From Cohnella rhizosphaerae (lineage in GTDB: Bacteria > Bacillota > Bacilli > Paenibacillales > Paenibacillaceae), in contig NZ_JAPDIA010000007.1 in the NCBI RefSeq assembly GCF_029525575.1, positions 930,001 through 994,000 of the forward strand: a stretch of DNA of 64,000 bases, given 5' to 3'. Positions within the stretch are counted from its first letter, which is position 1; each line of letters begins with the position of its first letter. The notes beneath the pieces were generated by a model. It saw only the letters and a list, made by a program, of their open reading frames with translations. It had not been told where the DNA came from and ran no database searches. The position numbers and the translations under genes were made by a program. Positions 20,844-29,180 of this stretch are shown here, piece after piece.

Positions 20844-23010
20844 ATGGCAGCAGAACGTAAAGGGAAACGGCGTACGATCCGTACGGCGTCGGCCGTGCTT
20901 TTAAGCACGGCCTTGGCCGCGACCGGCTCCCTGGATTCGCGATGGACGGCAGAAGGCAAGACGTTCGCGGCCGAGGCGGCGAAGCTCGGCACGATCGCCA
21001 TTCCTGCGGCGTCGGAGCCGGCAGACCGCATGAACAAGGCCGCCCGAACCTCCGCTTCCCGCAAGGCGGCTGCGGTCTCCGCGCTCTCCGAGGCTTCGTT
21101 TCTTGAAGAAACGGGCATTGCGGCAGCGTGGAAGCTGCTGCGTCGCGACGTGACGGGCACGATCGCCATCGTGGACACGGGGGGTCGATCTGAAGAACGC
21201 GGCGCTCCAGCCGTATCTGACCGACGGCGTCAATCTGCTGGACGAGGCCAAGCCGCCGCAGGACGACAACGGGCACGGCACGGCGGTCGCCGGCGTCATC
21301 GTCGCCGCGGCCGAGGCTGCGAAGAGCGCGAACGCAGAGGCGGCTTGGAAAATGAAGCTGATGCCGATTAAAGCGCTGGACGAAAAAGGCGAAGGCGACG
21401 AGGCGCATCTGTCGGGCGGCATTCGGTACGCCATCGAGCATGGCGCGGACATCGTCGTGCTGTCTCTCGGACTTCGCAGAGACGCGCCCGGCATGCGCAG
21501 CGTCATCGAGCTGGCCGAAGCGAAGGGCGTGCTGCTCGTCGCGGCGACCGGCAACGACGCGGCGGACTTCGGCCAGCATGCGGCCGTCCAGTATCCGGCC
21601 GCCTATCCGACCGTTATCGCTGTCGCCGGCGCGGAGGACGGCCAAGGGCAGATCAACTCGACGGGAGGACCGGAGGTCGATCTGTCCGCGTCGTGGCAGG
21701 TCGATACGCTCGCGCTGGGCGGCGGCCGCCTTGCGATGGAGGGCACGTCGATGGCGGCGCCGCAGGTCGCGGCTGCCGTAGCGATGCTGCGGGCTGCGCA
21801 TCCCGACTGGAAGCCCGCCTTCCTGCGGGAGACGCTGCGCCGGACGGCCAAGGATCTCGGCGCCAAGGGGCGTGACGACGCGACGGGCTATGGCCTCGTT
21901 CGCGCGGACCGCGCCCTGTCGGCCGCTTTTGCGGCGGACTGGCGCGAGCCGAACGGCGCGCAGCAATCCGCTTCGCCCTTTCCTCCGGGCACGGAGGTTT
22001 ATTCGGCATGGAGCGGCCGCCTCGATACGGACTGGTATGCGGTAGACGCGCATGAAGACGGCATGCTGTCCGTGCGGATGCAGACGAACCTGTTTGACAT
22101 TGGGCCCGCCGCGGTTAAGTTGTCGCTATATCGGCCCGGTGCCTTAAGTCCGATCGCGGCCGACGGTGCTGGCGGCGGCGCGAACGCGACTTGGAAGGTA
22201 TCCAAGGGCAGATACTACTTGCGGGCGGACGGCTCGTCGCGAGCGTCGCCGCTGCCCTACAGACTCACCTCGGGCTTCAGGATGCTGCCCGACCGGACAG
22301 AGCCCGGCTCGACGCAAGCCGCGGCTTATGCGATCGAACCCCGGACGCAGACGTGGAGCGGTACGTTCGATCGCGAGGACGACAAGGATTGGACGACGGT
22401 CAAGTTGCCCCAGGCCGGCACGTTAAAGGTGACCGTCGAGACGGATACGACGCGCATCGATCCCGCGATCACGCTGCAGCGGGACGGGCAGGCCGAGGTG
22501 CGGACGGATACGAACGGCGACGGATTGCCGGAGACGGCGACGTTGAAGAATGCGCCGGCGGGCAGATATTACATAGGGGTCAGCAATGCAGCCGCCGAAG
22601 GAGCCCCGCCCGTGACAGGGACCTATACGGTCCGACTGGAATACATTACTACGTACGCGGATATGGGAGAGCCCAACGACGGTCCATTGACGTCCGCAGC
22701 GCTCGTTCCCGGCACGGCGGGAATCCTGAAAGGGCTGATTGCGTCCAAGGATGATGCGGATTGGTTCCGCTTCAAGGCGGCGGGCGGACGCTACGAATGG
22801 AAGCTGGACGGCATACCGGAAGGCTCGACGTTTAAACTGACCGTGTACAGCAAGGAGTTGAAGCTCCTCGGACAGTGGTCGAGCAAGGCGAGGGGCGCCT
22901 CGCTGAACGTGCCGCAAAAGCTGGCCGCCGGCACTTATTATGCCCGGATCACGGCCGATCGCGCGGATCGCTCCGCCTATTATCGCTTCGGCGTAATGAA
23001 CGCCGATTGA
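20844..23010 (+). CDS. Secreted subtilisin-like serine protease with C-terminal PPC-like domains (one frame break)
   Basis: One 721-residue gene after removing one G from the G6 run at 21179-21184; the break falls inside the catalytic aspartate motif, which then reads VDTGVD. The S8 catalytic set is complete: D111, H144 (NGHGT), S302 (GTSMAAP) and oxyanion N237. An N-terminal basic and hydrophobic segment suggests export, though the first 45 residues are Ala/Arg-rich rather than a textbook signal peptide. After the catalytic domain come at least two beta-rich regions resembling bacterial pre-peptidase C-terminal domains (DTDWYAVDA, DKDWTTVKL, DADWFRFKA). The ATG at 20844 is preferred over GTG 20835, which overlaps the likely ribosome site AAGGGCG. 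The substrate is unknown; the neighbouring giant surface proteins are candidates. Confidence 0.85.
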
Positions 23011-23050
23011 ACCGTTTGGGAATTGCGGTCATAAGGAGCGTTATCTGCGA

Positions 23051-23302
23051 ATGGATTCGATCTACTATTCGATGGGCTGGGACGGCTTGTTCTCCATTTT
23101 TATCACGCTCGGCTTCATCGCCGTATCGTGGGTGGTGCTGCAGGAGATCAAGTGGGAACAATTTTTCCGGCACCCCAAAAGTCCGAAAGCGCGGCTCGCG
23201 CAGCTCTTTCTGGCGATCGTCGCGGGAAGGCTGTTGGCCGGGTTCGTGCTGGATTACTGGAACTGGGCTTCGGCCCTGAAAAACCTGTTCAATTCGTCGT
23301 AG
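23051..23302 (+). CDS. ywzB: DUF1146/YwzB-like small membrane protein
   Basis: An 83-residue protein with two predicted membrane helices (about 12-34 and 50-68) and a basic loop between them. Size, hydrophobic pattern and position just upstream of murA match YwzB of Bacillus subtilis. AAGGAG precedes the ATG. Function unknown in the family. Confidence 0.75.
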   Translation: MDSIYYSMGWDGLFSIFITLGFIAVSWVVLQEIKWEQFFRHPKSPKARLAQLFLAIVAGRLLAGFVLDYWNWASALKNLFNSS

Positions 23303-23422
23303 CGGCGATTTATCCGCATAACGTCGAATCAAAATGATCACAATGGGTAATAAAGCAGAAGCAAGTCGTCTGAAGGCGAAGCTTGAAGGCGAAATGTTTC
23401 GAAATTTGTCAGAAGATGCCGC

Positions 23423-23452
23423 TTGTACCGAGCCGACGGACGGTGGTATGAT
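23423..23452 (+). promoter_or_regulatory. Probable sigma-A promoter for murA
   Basis: TTGTAC (23423-23428) and TATGAT (23447-23452), 18-bp spacer, about 80 bp before the start codon. Confidence 0.45.
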
Positions 23453-23532
23453 GAAATTTGGGTTTTCTGGAGCCGGTATCGGTGAAAGCACGGTCTCCGG
23501 AAATGATTCTACACCCGCGGAGGGAACCACCC

Positions 23533-24936
23533 ATGAGCAAAATCATCGTCCGCGGCGGCCGTCCCCTGAATGGGACTGTCCGCGTGCACGGCGCCAAAAA
23601 TTCCGTCCTGCCGATCCTTGCCGCCACGCTTCTGGCGGAGGAAGGGTCTTGCGTCATCGATGACGTACCCGCCTTGGACGATGTGTACAACATTCTGGAA
23701 GTTCTATCCGCCCTCGGCGTTCAGGCGCTTCGTCATGAATCTCGCGTGACGCTGCGCGCGCACCGGCTCATCTCGCACGAGGCGCCTTACGAGCTCGTCC
23801 GCAAGATGAGGGCGTCCTTTCTCGTGATGGGACCGCTGCTCGCCCGCGAGGGCCTAGTCAAGATCTCGCTGCCCGGCGGCTGCGCGATCGGAACGCGGCC
23901 GATCGACCAGCACCTGAAGGGCTTCGAGGCCATGGGCGCCGAGATCGGCTTCGGCCAAGGCTCGGTCGAGGCGAAGGTGAACGGCCGGCTGCGCGGCGCG
24001 CGCATTTATCTGGACGTCGCGAGCGTAGGCGCGACCGAGAACATCATGATGGCCGCCGCGACCGCGGACGGCGTCACGACGATCGAGAATGCAGCCAAAG
24101 AGCCGGAGATCGTCGATCTCGCCAACTTCCTGAATGCCATGGGCGCGAAGGTGCGCGGCGCGGGAACGGGCATCATCCGCATCGAGGGCGTAGAACGGCT
24201 TAAAGGCGTCCGCCATACCGTCATTCCGGATCGGGTAGAGGCGGGCACGTACATGATCGCTGCGGCGATCTCGGGCGGCGACGTGTACGTCGAAGGGGCG
24301 ATTCGCGACCATCTCGGTCCGGTCGTCGCCAAGCTGGAAGAAATGGGCGTCGGCATCGATGCGGACGACAGCGGCATTCGCGTTTACGCGAATCGTCCGC
24401 TCAAGGCCGTAGACGTGAAGACGCTGCCTTATCCGGGCTTTCCGACCGACATGCAGGCCCAGTTCATGGCGCTGCTGCTCGCAAGTCCGGGCACGAGCAT
24501 CGTGACGGAGACGGTGTTCGAGAACCGCTTCATGCACGTCGAAGAGATGGCGAAGATGGGGGCCGACATTAAGATCGAAGGCCGCGCCGCGGTCATCTCC
24601 GGCGGCAAGCCGCTGTCCGGTGCGCCGGTATGCGCGACGGATCTTCGCGCGGGAGCGGCGTTGATCTGCGCGGCGCTCGCCGCGGAAGGCATCACCGAAG
24701 TGACGGGTACGCATCACATCGACCGCGGCTACATGGACATTGTCGGTAAACTTGCCGCGCTTGGCGCGGATATCAGCCGCCTGGGCGACGGCGAAGAAGT
24801 TCCGGCGCCCGCAGTCGCGGCGGCGGTTCAGGCGCCTTTGCCGGCCGCCGTACGTCGGCCGCTTCAGCAGGCTGCCGAAGAGCGCATCGCCTCGGACAGC
24901 GTAGCCATGCTGCGCGTGCAGCCCACACTGGCCTGA
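23533..24936 (+). CDS. murA: UDP-N-acetylglucosamine 1-carboxyvinyltransferase
   Basis: Catalyses the first committed step of peptidoglycan synthesis, transfer of enolpyruvate from PEP to UDP-GlcNAc. The active-site cysteine is C117 in LPGGCAIGTRPID (the fosfomycin target), and N-terminal K22-N23 are present. Start ATG 23533 follows GGAGGG; the in-frame upstream extension to 23458 is not needed. At 467 residues it is some 30-40 longer than usual because of an Ala/Pro-rich C-terminal tail after GADISRL, of unknown purpose. Confidence 0.96.
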   Translation: MSKIIVRGGRPLNGTVRVHGAKNSVLPILAATLLAEEGSCVIDDVPALDDVYNILEVLSALGVQALRHESRVTLRAHRLISHEAPYELVRKMRASFLVMGPLLAREGLVKISLPGGCAIGTRPIDQHLKGFEAMGAEIGFGQGSVEAKVNGRLRGARIYLDVASVGATENIMMAAATADGVTTIENAAKEPEIVDLANFLNAMGAKVRGAGTGIIRIEGVERLKGVRHTVIPDRVEAGTYMIAAAISGGDVYVEGAIRDHLGPVVAKLEEMGVGIDADDSGIRVYANRPLKAVDVKTLPYPGFPTDMQAQFMALLLASPGTSIVTETVFENRFMHVEEMAKMGADIKIEGRAAVISGGKPLSGAPVCATDLRAGAALICAALAAEGITEVTGTHHIDRGYMDIVGKLAALGADISRLGDGEEVPAPAVAAAVQAPLPAAVRRPLQQAAEERIASDSVAMLRVQPTLA

Positions 24937-24962
24937 CCTCTTTAAAGCACTCATTATCCCGC

Positions 24963-25020
24963 GCCTTCGCGCCAAGGACCGAGCTTCTTCTCCGGTTCTT
25001 GGCGCGAAGGCTTTTTTTTG
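24963..25020 (+). terminator. Terminator of murA
   Basis: GCCTTCGCGCCAAGGACC (from 24963) pairs with GGTTCTTGGCGCGAAGGC, followed by eight Ts. Confidence 0.95.
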
Positions 25021-25215
25021 CGTTCTCTTTATGTTGTTCTAGCGACTCGGCGCCATTCATAGATTGGTAGCGTGCGAGGAAAAGACAACGGAGAGAGGAA
25101 GTTGGGGGCATGCGGAACCAGAAGGGACAAGCAGGCGAAAACCGGGAGCAATACACGGTGCGACTTAAAGGGGGGAAGCCGATCCCGCGGTTTCAAATAC
25201 GGCGGAAGAAAAGGC

Positions 25216-26460
25216 ATGACGTCGCCGGGACAATGGCTTATTCTGGCCTTCGGAGCGGGAGCGTTGGTCGCGGGTTGGTTGTGGGCGGATCGCCATGCAA
25301 GCGAGAGAAACCCCGTTTCGGTCATGGAAGAAAGGGCGGCGACAGTCGCGGATGGCTCCAAAGCGGCGAATGAGGAGACGGATCGCGGCGGAAAGCGGGC
25401 GAATTCATCCGATCAGACAGAGGCGTCGGCGGATGGGAAGTCCGACGTTAAGGCTGGCGAGACGGCCGCAGGCAAGCGTAACGATAAAGCGAGCGGAACG
25501 TCAAAAGGCCCGATGAAGGGAATCTTGTCCGCGGCGGATGCCGCGCAAGGATTGCAGGCGGAGCGCAAAGACAGCTCGCTCATCGTTCGAATCTATCTAG
25601 CGGACGACAAGCGCGTCGAACGCGCCGGACTGGAGACGTACGTGAAGGGCGTCGTGGCGGCGGAGATGCCGACGGACTTCGCGCCGGCCGCGCTGGAGGC
25701 GCAGGCGATCGCGGCGCGTACTTATTTAATACGCCGTCTGTGGAACGAGGATCGGTCGGGCGTGCCCGTTCGCGGCGCGGACGTGACGGATACGGTGACG
25801 CATCAAGTCTATCGGTCCAAGGCGGAGATGGACGCGCTCAGGGAAGCGGACCCGAAGGCCTGGGCGGCGGTGGACGAAGCGGTGCGCCGGACGCGGGGCA
25901 TCATCATGGTATTCGGCGGCGCGCCGATCGAATCGCTTTACTTTGCCAGCAGCAACGGGTATACGGAAAACGCCAAGGATGTTTTCGACGCCGATCTGCC
26001 ATACCTGGTATCGGTGGACAGTCCTTGGGATCGCGAAGACGCGCCCCGCGCCCAGGAAACCGTAGAGATGAAGCTTAGCGAGTTTTACCGCAAGCTTGGC
26101 GTCAAGTCGCTGGCGGCGCTGACGGGCCTTGGCAAACGGCCGGCGGCCGTTATTGACGGCTGGACCGAAGGGAAGCGCGTGAGCACGGCGACCGTCGGCG
26201 GCAAGACGCTGCCCGGCACCGAGATTCGCAAATTGCTGGGACTGCGATCGGCCGCCTTCGACTGGCGGGTCGACAAGGGGAAGGTCACGATCACGACTTA
26301 CGGCAGCGGGCATGGCGTCGGCATGAGCCAGTGGGGCGCCGAGGGGATGGCAAAGACCGGCGCGACGGCGGCGGACATCGTTCATCACTATTATACGGGC
26401 ATTCAATTGAAAACGTTGACGGCGCTTCAGTCTGCGCGCGCTCAGACTGCGAAGCTATAA
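25216..26460 (+). CDS. spoIID: Stage II sporulation protein D (SpoIID)
   Basis: A membrane-anchored lytic transglycosylase that acts with SpoIIM and SpoIIP on septal peptidoglycan during engulfment (family knowledge). From ATG 25216 the product is 414 residues: an N-terminal membrane helix (about 8-24), a low-complexity linker, then the SpoIID domain with GVVAAEMP (catalytic Glu), AIAARTYL and a C-terminal SGHGVGMSQWGAEGMAK motif. The start is uncertain: ATG 25110 with GAGAGGAAG upstream joins this frame if the G6 run at 25170-25175 has one base too many, giving a basic N-terminal extension. Position between murA and spoIIQ matches Bacillus. Confidence 0.93.
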   Translation: MTSPGQWLILAFGAGALVAGWLWADRHASERNPVSVMEERAATVADGSKAANEETDRGGKRANSSDQTEASADGKSDVKAGETAAGKRNDKASGTSKGPMKGILSAADAAQGLQAERKDSSLIVRIYLADDKRVERAGLETYVKGVVAAEMPTDFAPAALEAQAIAARTYLIRRLWNEDRSGVPVRGADVTDTVTHQVYRSKAEMDALREADPKAWAAVDEAVRRTRGIIMVFGGAPIESLYFASSNGYTENAKDVFDADLPYLVSVDSPWDREDAPRAQETVEMKLSEFYRKLGVKSLAALTGLGKRPAAVIDGWTEGKRVSTATVGGKTLPGTEIRKLLGLRSAAFDWRVDKGKVTITTYGSGHGVGMSQWGAEGMAKTGATAADIVHHYYTGIQLKTLTALQSARAQTAKL

Positions 26461-26484
26461 ATCCCTTAATCTTGCAAATGGCAG

Positions 26485-26513
26485 GTTTAAAAAACTATCA
26501 CCTGGCAACACTC
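26485..26513 (+). promoter_or_regulatory. Sigma-F-type (forespore) promoter of spoIIQ
   Basis: GTTTA (26485-26489) and GGCAACACTC (26504-26513) are 14 bp apart, matching the sigma-F consensus GYWTA-N(14-15)-GGNRANANTW at all but the last position. It lies about 20 bp before the spoIIQ start region, the gene known to be sigma-F dependent in Bacillus. Confidence 0.72.
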
Positions 26514-26534
26514 TGTTACTGAGGTGATAAAAAA

Positions 26535-27275
26535 ATGAATGATTCAAACAAACCAAACGGCAAGATCGATCCAAGCAGTACGAGAAATGTCGTCAGCTCG
26601 TCGTCCAGGTCTTCGGCTACGAAACGGTTTTTCGCCAAGCGGTGGGTATTCCCTGCCATGTACATGGCCGCAGCGGCAATCATCGTAACGATCCTCTGGC
26701 TGAACGCCAGCTCGGGAACGAGCGGCAAGCCGAAGGACGAAGCGAGCTCCGCGAGCGTCCAGCAGGATATCGGGGCGGGCGGTCAAACCGCCGAAGATCC
26801 GGATGCGCTCCCCGTCGCCGCAAGCGGCGAGAAGCTCGCATGGCCGGTAACCAACCGGGATGCCATGTCGGTGTCGATGCCGTACTACAACGAGAACGGC
26901 ACGGAGGACGAACAAGCCGCGGCCATGGTGAAGGACGGCAACAAGTTCATGCCGCACACGGCCGTCGACCTTGCCAGCAAAGACGGCAAGGCGTTCGATG
27001 TCAAAGCGGCGATGAGCGGCGAAGTGGCGGTTGCGGAGCAGACGCCGCAGAACGGTTACGAGATTCAGATCAAGCATCCGAACGGTCTCGTCACCGTCTA
27101 TCAGAGCCTGGCCGAGATGAAAGTCAAGGTCGGAGATTCGGTCAAGCAGGGCGACGTGCTCGGTACGGCCGGCGTCAGCGAACTGGAGAAGGACGAAGGC
27201 GTTCACGTCCACTTCGCGGTTAAGAGCAACAGCCAGACCGTAGATCCGGCTTCGCTGATCGAAGATTTGCAGTAA
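26535..27275 (+). CDS. spoIIQ: Stage II sporulation protein Q, M23/LytM domain
   Basis: A 246-residue forespore membrane protein that, with SpoIIIAH, forms the channel/zipper between forespore and mother cell. One membrane helix (about 38-57) after a Ser/Lys-rich cytoplasmic tail; extracytoplasmic LytM domain at about 105-240. Unlike B. subtilis SpoIIQ, the complete M23 zinc-ligand set is visible: H141 and D145 (HTAVD) and H224-x-H226. GAGGTGA precedes ATG 26535 and a sigma-F-like promoter lies upstream. Confidence 0.93.
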   Translation: MNDSNKPNGKIDPSSTRNVVSSSSRSSATKRFFAKRWVFPAMYMAAAAIIVTILWLNASSGTSGKPKDEASSASVQQDIGAGGQTAEDPDALPVAASGEKLAWPVTNRDAMSVSMPYYNENGTEDEQAAAMVKDGNKFMPHTAVDLASKDGKAFDVKAAMSGEVAVAEQTPQNGYEIQIKHPNGLVTVYQSLAEMKVKVGDSVKQGDVLGTAGVSELEKDEGVHVHFAVKSNSQTVDPASLIEDLQ

Positions 27276-27286
27276 TTCGGTACCTT

Positions 27287-27341
27287 AGACGGGGTTGTCC
27301 TGGCGTGCGGCGGCACGCAAGGGCAACCTTGTCTATTTTTG
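27287..27341 (+). terminator. Terminator of spoIIQ
   Basis: Nested stems GACGGGGTTG/CAACCTTGTC and GCGTGC/GCACGC followed by TATTTTT. Confidence 0.88.
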
Positions 27342-27364
27342 CAATTTTATAGCTGACCAAATGA

Positions 27365-27393
27365 TGGCAACTGTGTTACTATAGTACCATAAT
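27365..27393 (+). promoter_or_regulatory. Possible promoter of the HD-GYP gene
   Basis: TGGCAA (27365-27370) and CATAAT (27388-27393), 17-bp spacer; weak match. Confidence 0.35.
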
Positions 27394-27438
27394 TGATACT
27401 TCGGAGGATCTATCGACTTCAGAGAGGACGCGTGATAG

Positions 27439-28581
27439 ATGAAGCTCGTGACTGTAGACGAACTTCACCCCGGCGACGTGTTGGACAGGCCGGTATACGG
27501 TAAGAACGGATTGGTCATGCTCGAAGCCGGCACGGAGCTGACTGCGCAGTACATAGACCGCTTGCAACTCCTCGGATTCCAGTCGGTCGCCCTTGGCAAG
27601 CGCGGCGCGGCAGCCGAAGCGCTGCTGGCCTCGCGCATGAAGGTCCGGCCCGACGAGAAGGTTCGCGATCTGGCGGAGATCGAACTGCTGCGCGCCGATC
27701 CGGTCCAGCTCCAGGAGACGCATCATAGTTTGATCCGCTTCCTGGAGACCGAAGAGAATTATAGCAGGCTTGCGCTGCCGCTCGCCGAGCTTGCGGACTT
27801 CAAGCGAGGGTACCGCGAGCGGCTTCTCTCGGCGGTCAGCCACCGGGCGGTGACCGAGGAGCTGAGCGTGCTCAGGCAGACCGACCAGTCGCTGTTCGAC
27901 CACACGCTGCAGGTGTCGCTCATGTCTGGCCTGATCGGCGCGGCAAGCGGCATGGACGCGAACGCTCAATACGAGCTGGCCGTCGGCGCCCTGCTATTCG
28001 ACGTCGGCATGACGCGGATCTCGCCCGAGCTGCTCCGTGCCAAGCGCAAGCTCACGGAAGCGGAGATGGCGGCGGTCAAGCAGCATACGACGCTCGGCTA
28101 CCATGCGCTCGGACGTATGCGGGAGGTTCCCGACGCGGCGGCCAAGTGCGCGCTGCTGCACCACGAGCGCTATCGGGGAGACGGCTATCCGTACGGGATT
28201 ACGCAGGACAAGATTCCGGACATGGCGCAGATCGTCGGGCTCGCCGACGTGTTCGACGCGCTGCTCTCGCCGCGCCATCACCGCGATCCTTACCCGCCTA
28301 GCGAAGCGATGGAATATATGTTCGCCGCCGGCAATTACGAATTCGGCATCGGCATCGTACGTTCTTTTCTCAAAAATCTCACAATCTTCCCGACGGGCAT
28401 GGCCGTAATCCTCAGCAGCGGGCAGACCGCGATCGTCAAGGATACGGAGGGGCGGCCGGCGCACAAGCCGGTCGTGCTGGTCGTGCGCGAGGCGGACGGC
28501 CGCGTGCCGTCCCCGTACGAGATCGATCTCAACGAAAATGCCCGCATCTACGTGTCCCGCGCCGTGCCGATCAAGGGATGA
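27439..28581 (+). CDS. HD-GYP domain protein with degenerate HD motif
   Basis: A 380-residue cytosolic protein. The C-terminal half is an HD-GYP domain, normally a cyclic-di-GMP phosphodiesterase: H155, H215, HHERYRGDGYP (241-251) and DVFDAL (270-275) are conserved. However, the eponymous LLHDIGK motif reads LLFDVGM (about 185-191), losing the metal-binding His and the following Lys, so catalysis is doubtful and a sensor or binding role is possible (inference). The N-terminal half begins with a TVDELHPGDVLDRPVYG segment common in this group. Single-gene unit between two terminators; the GAGAGGACG sequence upstream supports ATG 27439. Confidence 0.85.
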   Translation: MKLVTVDELHPGDVLDRPVYGKNGLVMLEAGTELTAQYIDRLQLLGFQSVALGKRGAAAEALLASRMKVRPDEKVRDLAEIELLRADPVQLQETHHSLIRFLETEENYSRLALPLAELADFKRGYRERLLSAVSHRAVTEELSVLRQTDQSLFDHTLQVSLMSGLIGAASGMDANAQYELAVGALLFDVGMTRISPELLRAKRKLTEAEMAAVKQHTTLGYHALGRMREVPDAAAKCALLHHERYRGDGYPYGITQDKIPDMAQIVGLADVFDALLSPRHHRDPYPPSEAMEYMFAAGNYEFGIGIVRSFLKNLTIFPTGMAVILSSGQTAIVKDTEGRPAHKPVVLVVREADGRVPSPYEIDLNENARIYVSRAVPIKG

Positions 28582-28623
28582 ACGGGTTGCGGTCCATGCA
28601 TTCATATACGCCGATTTATGACG

Positions 28624-28652
28624 GACGGGCCTTTGGGCTCGTCTTTTTTTTG
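28624..28652 (+). terminator. Terminator of the HD-GYP gene
   Basis: GACGGGCC (28624-28631), loop TTTG, GGCTCGTC (28636-28643), then eight Ts. Confidence 0.93.
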
Positions 28653-28739
28653 CGTTTATTAGGACGCCCTGAGAAGTCCATTCGACCCATAAGCCCCGCC
28701 CTCTGCGGACTTTATAGGCTTGTCAGGCTTGGTTACAAA

Positions 28740-28768
28740 GAATAAGTGAACGTCCCCCCTCATATACT
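28740..28768 (+). promoter_or_regulatory. Sigma-E-like promoter of spoIIID
   Basis: GAATAAG (28740-28746) and CATATACT (28761-28768), 14-bp spacer, resemble the mother-cell sigma-E consensus (KMATATT / CATACANT). Located 32 bp before the spoIIID start, a known sigma-E gene in Bacillus. Confidence 0.5.
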
Positions 28769-28800
28769 GTACCAATCAATCAGAGCAGGGAGGCGGGAGC

Positions 28801-29088
28801 GTGCACGATTACATCAAAGAACGGACCATCAAGATCGGCCGCAGCATCGTGGAGACGCGCAATACGGTTCGAACCATCGCCAAGGAATTCGGCGTCTCCA
28901 AGAGTACGGTGCACAAGGATCTGACCGAGCGTCTGCCGGAGATCAATCCGGATCTGGCCGACCAGGTCAAGCATATCCTCGAGTATCACAAGTCGATCCG
29001 GCACCTGCGGGGCGGCGAGGCGACCAAGATCAAATACAAGAAGACGACGATCAAGAAGCGGGAAGTGTTCGCGGTCGCAAAAGCGTAA
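28801..29088 (+). CDS. spoIIID: Sporulation transcription regulator SpoIIID
   Basis: A 95-residue DNA-binding protein of the mother-cell line. The sequence from MHDYIKERTIKIG through the helix-turn-helix (IAKEFGVSKSTVHKDL, about 26-41) and YHKSIRHLRGGEAT is close to that of B. subtilis. It activates and represses late sigma-E and sigma-K genes (family knowledge). The start is GTG 28801, preceded by GGGAGGCGGGAG. Followed by mbl, as in Bacillus. Confidence 0.98.
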   Translation: MHDYIKERTIKIGRSIVETRNTVRTIAKEFGVSKSTVHKDLTERLPEINPDLADQVKHILEYHKSIRHLRGGEATKIKYKKTTIKKREVFAVAKA

Positions 29089-29180
29089 ATTTTGTCGCAT
29101 CGTTAGAAAAGTTAGAGGATTATTAGAAATCGTGGCGAATACTTAAAGGAATATCTATGCGTTGGAGGCTTGTTTTTCAT

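Noticed and set aside
25037..25065. Sigma-E promoter before spoIID
   Set aside because: CATAGATT at 25058 resembles a -10 box, but no acceptable -35 lies at the right distance.
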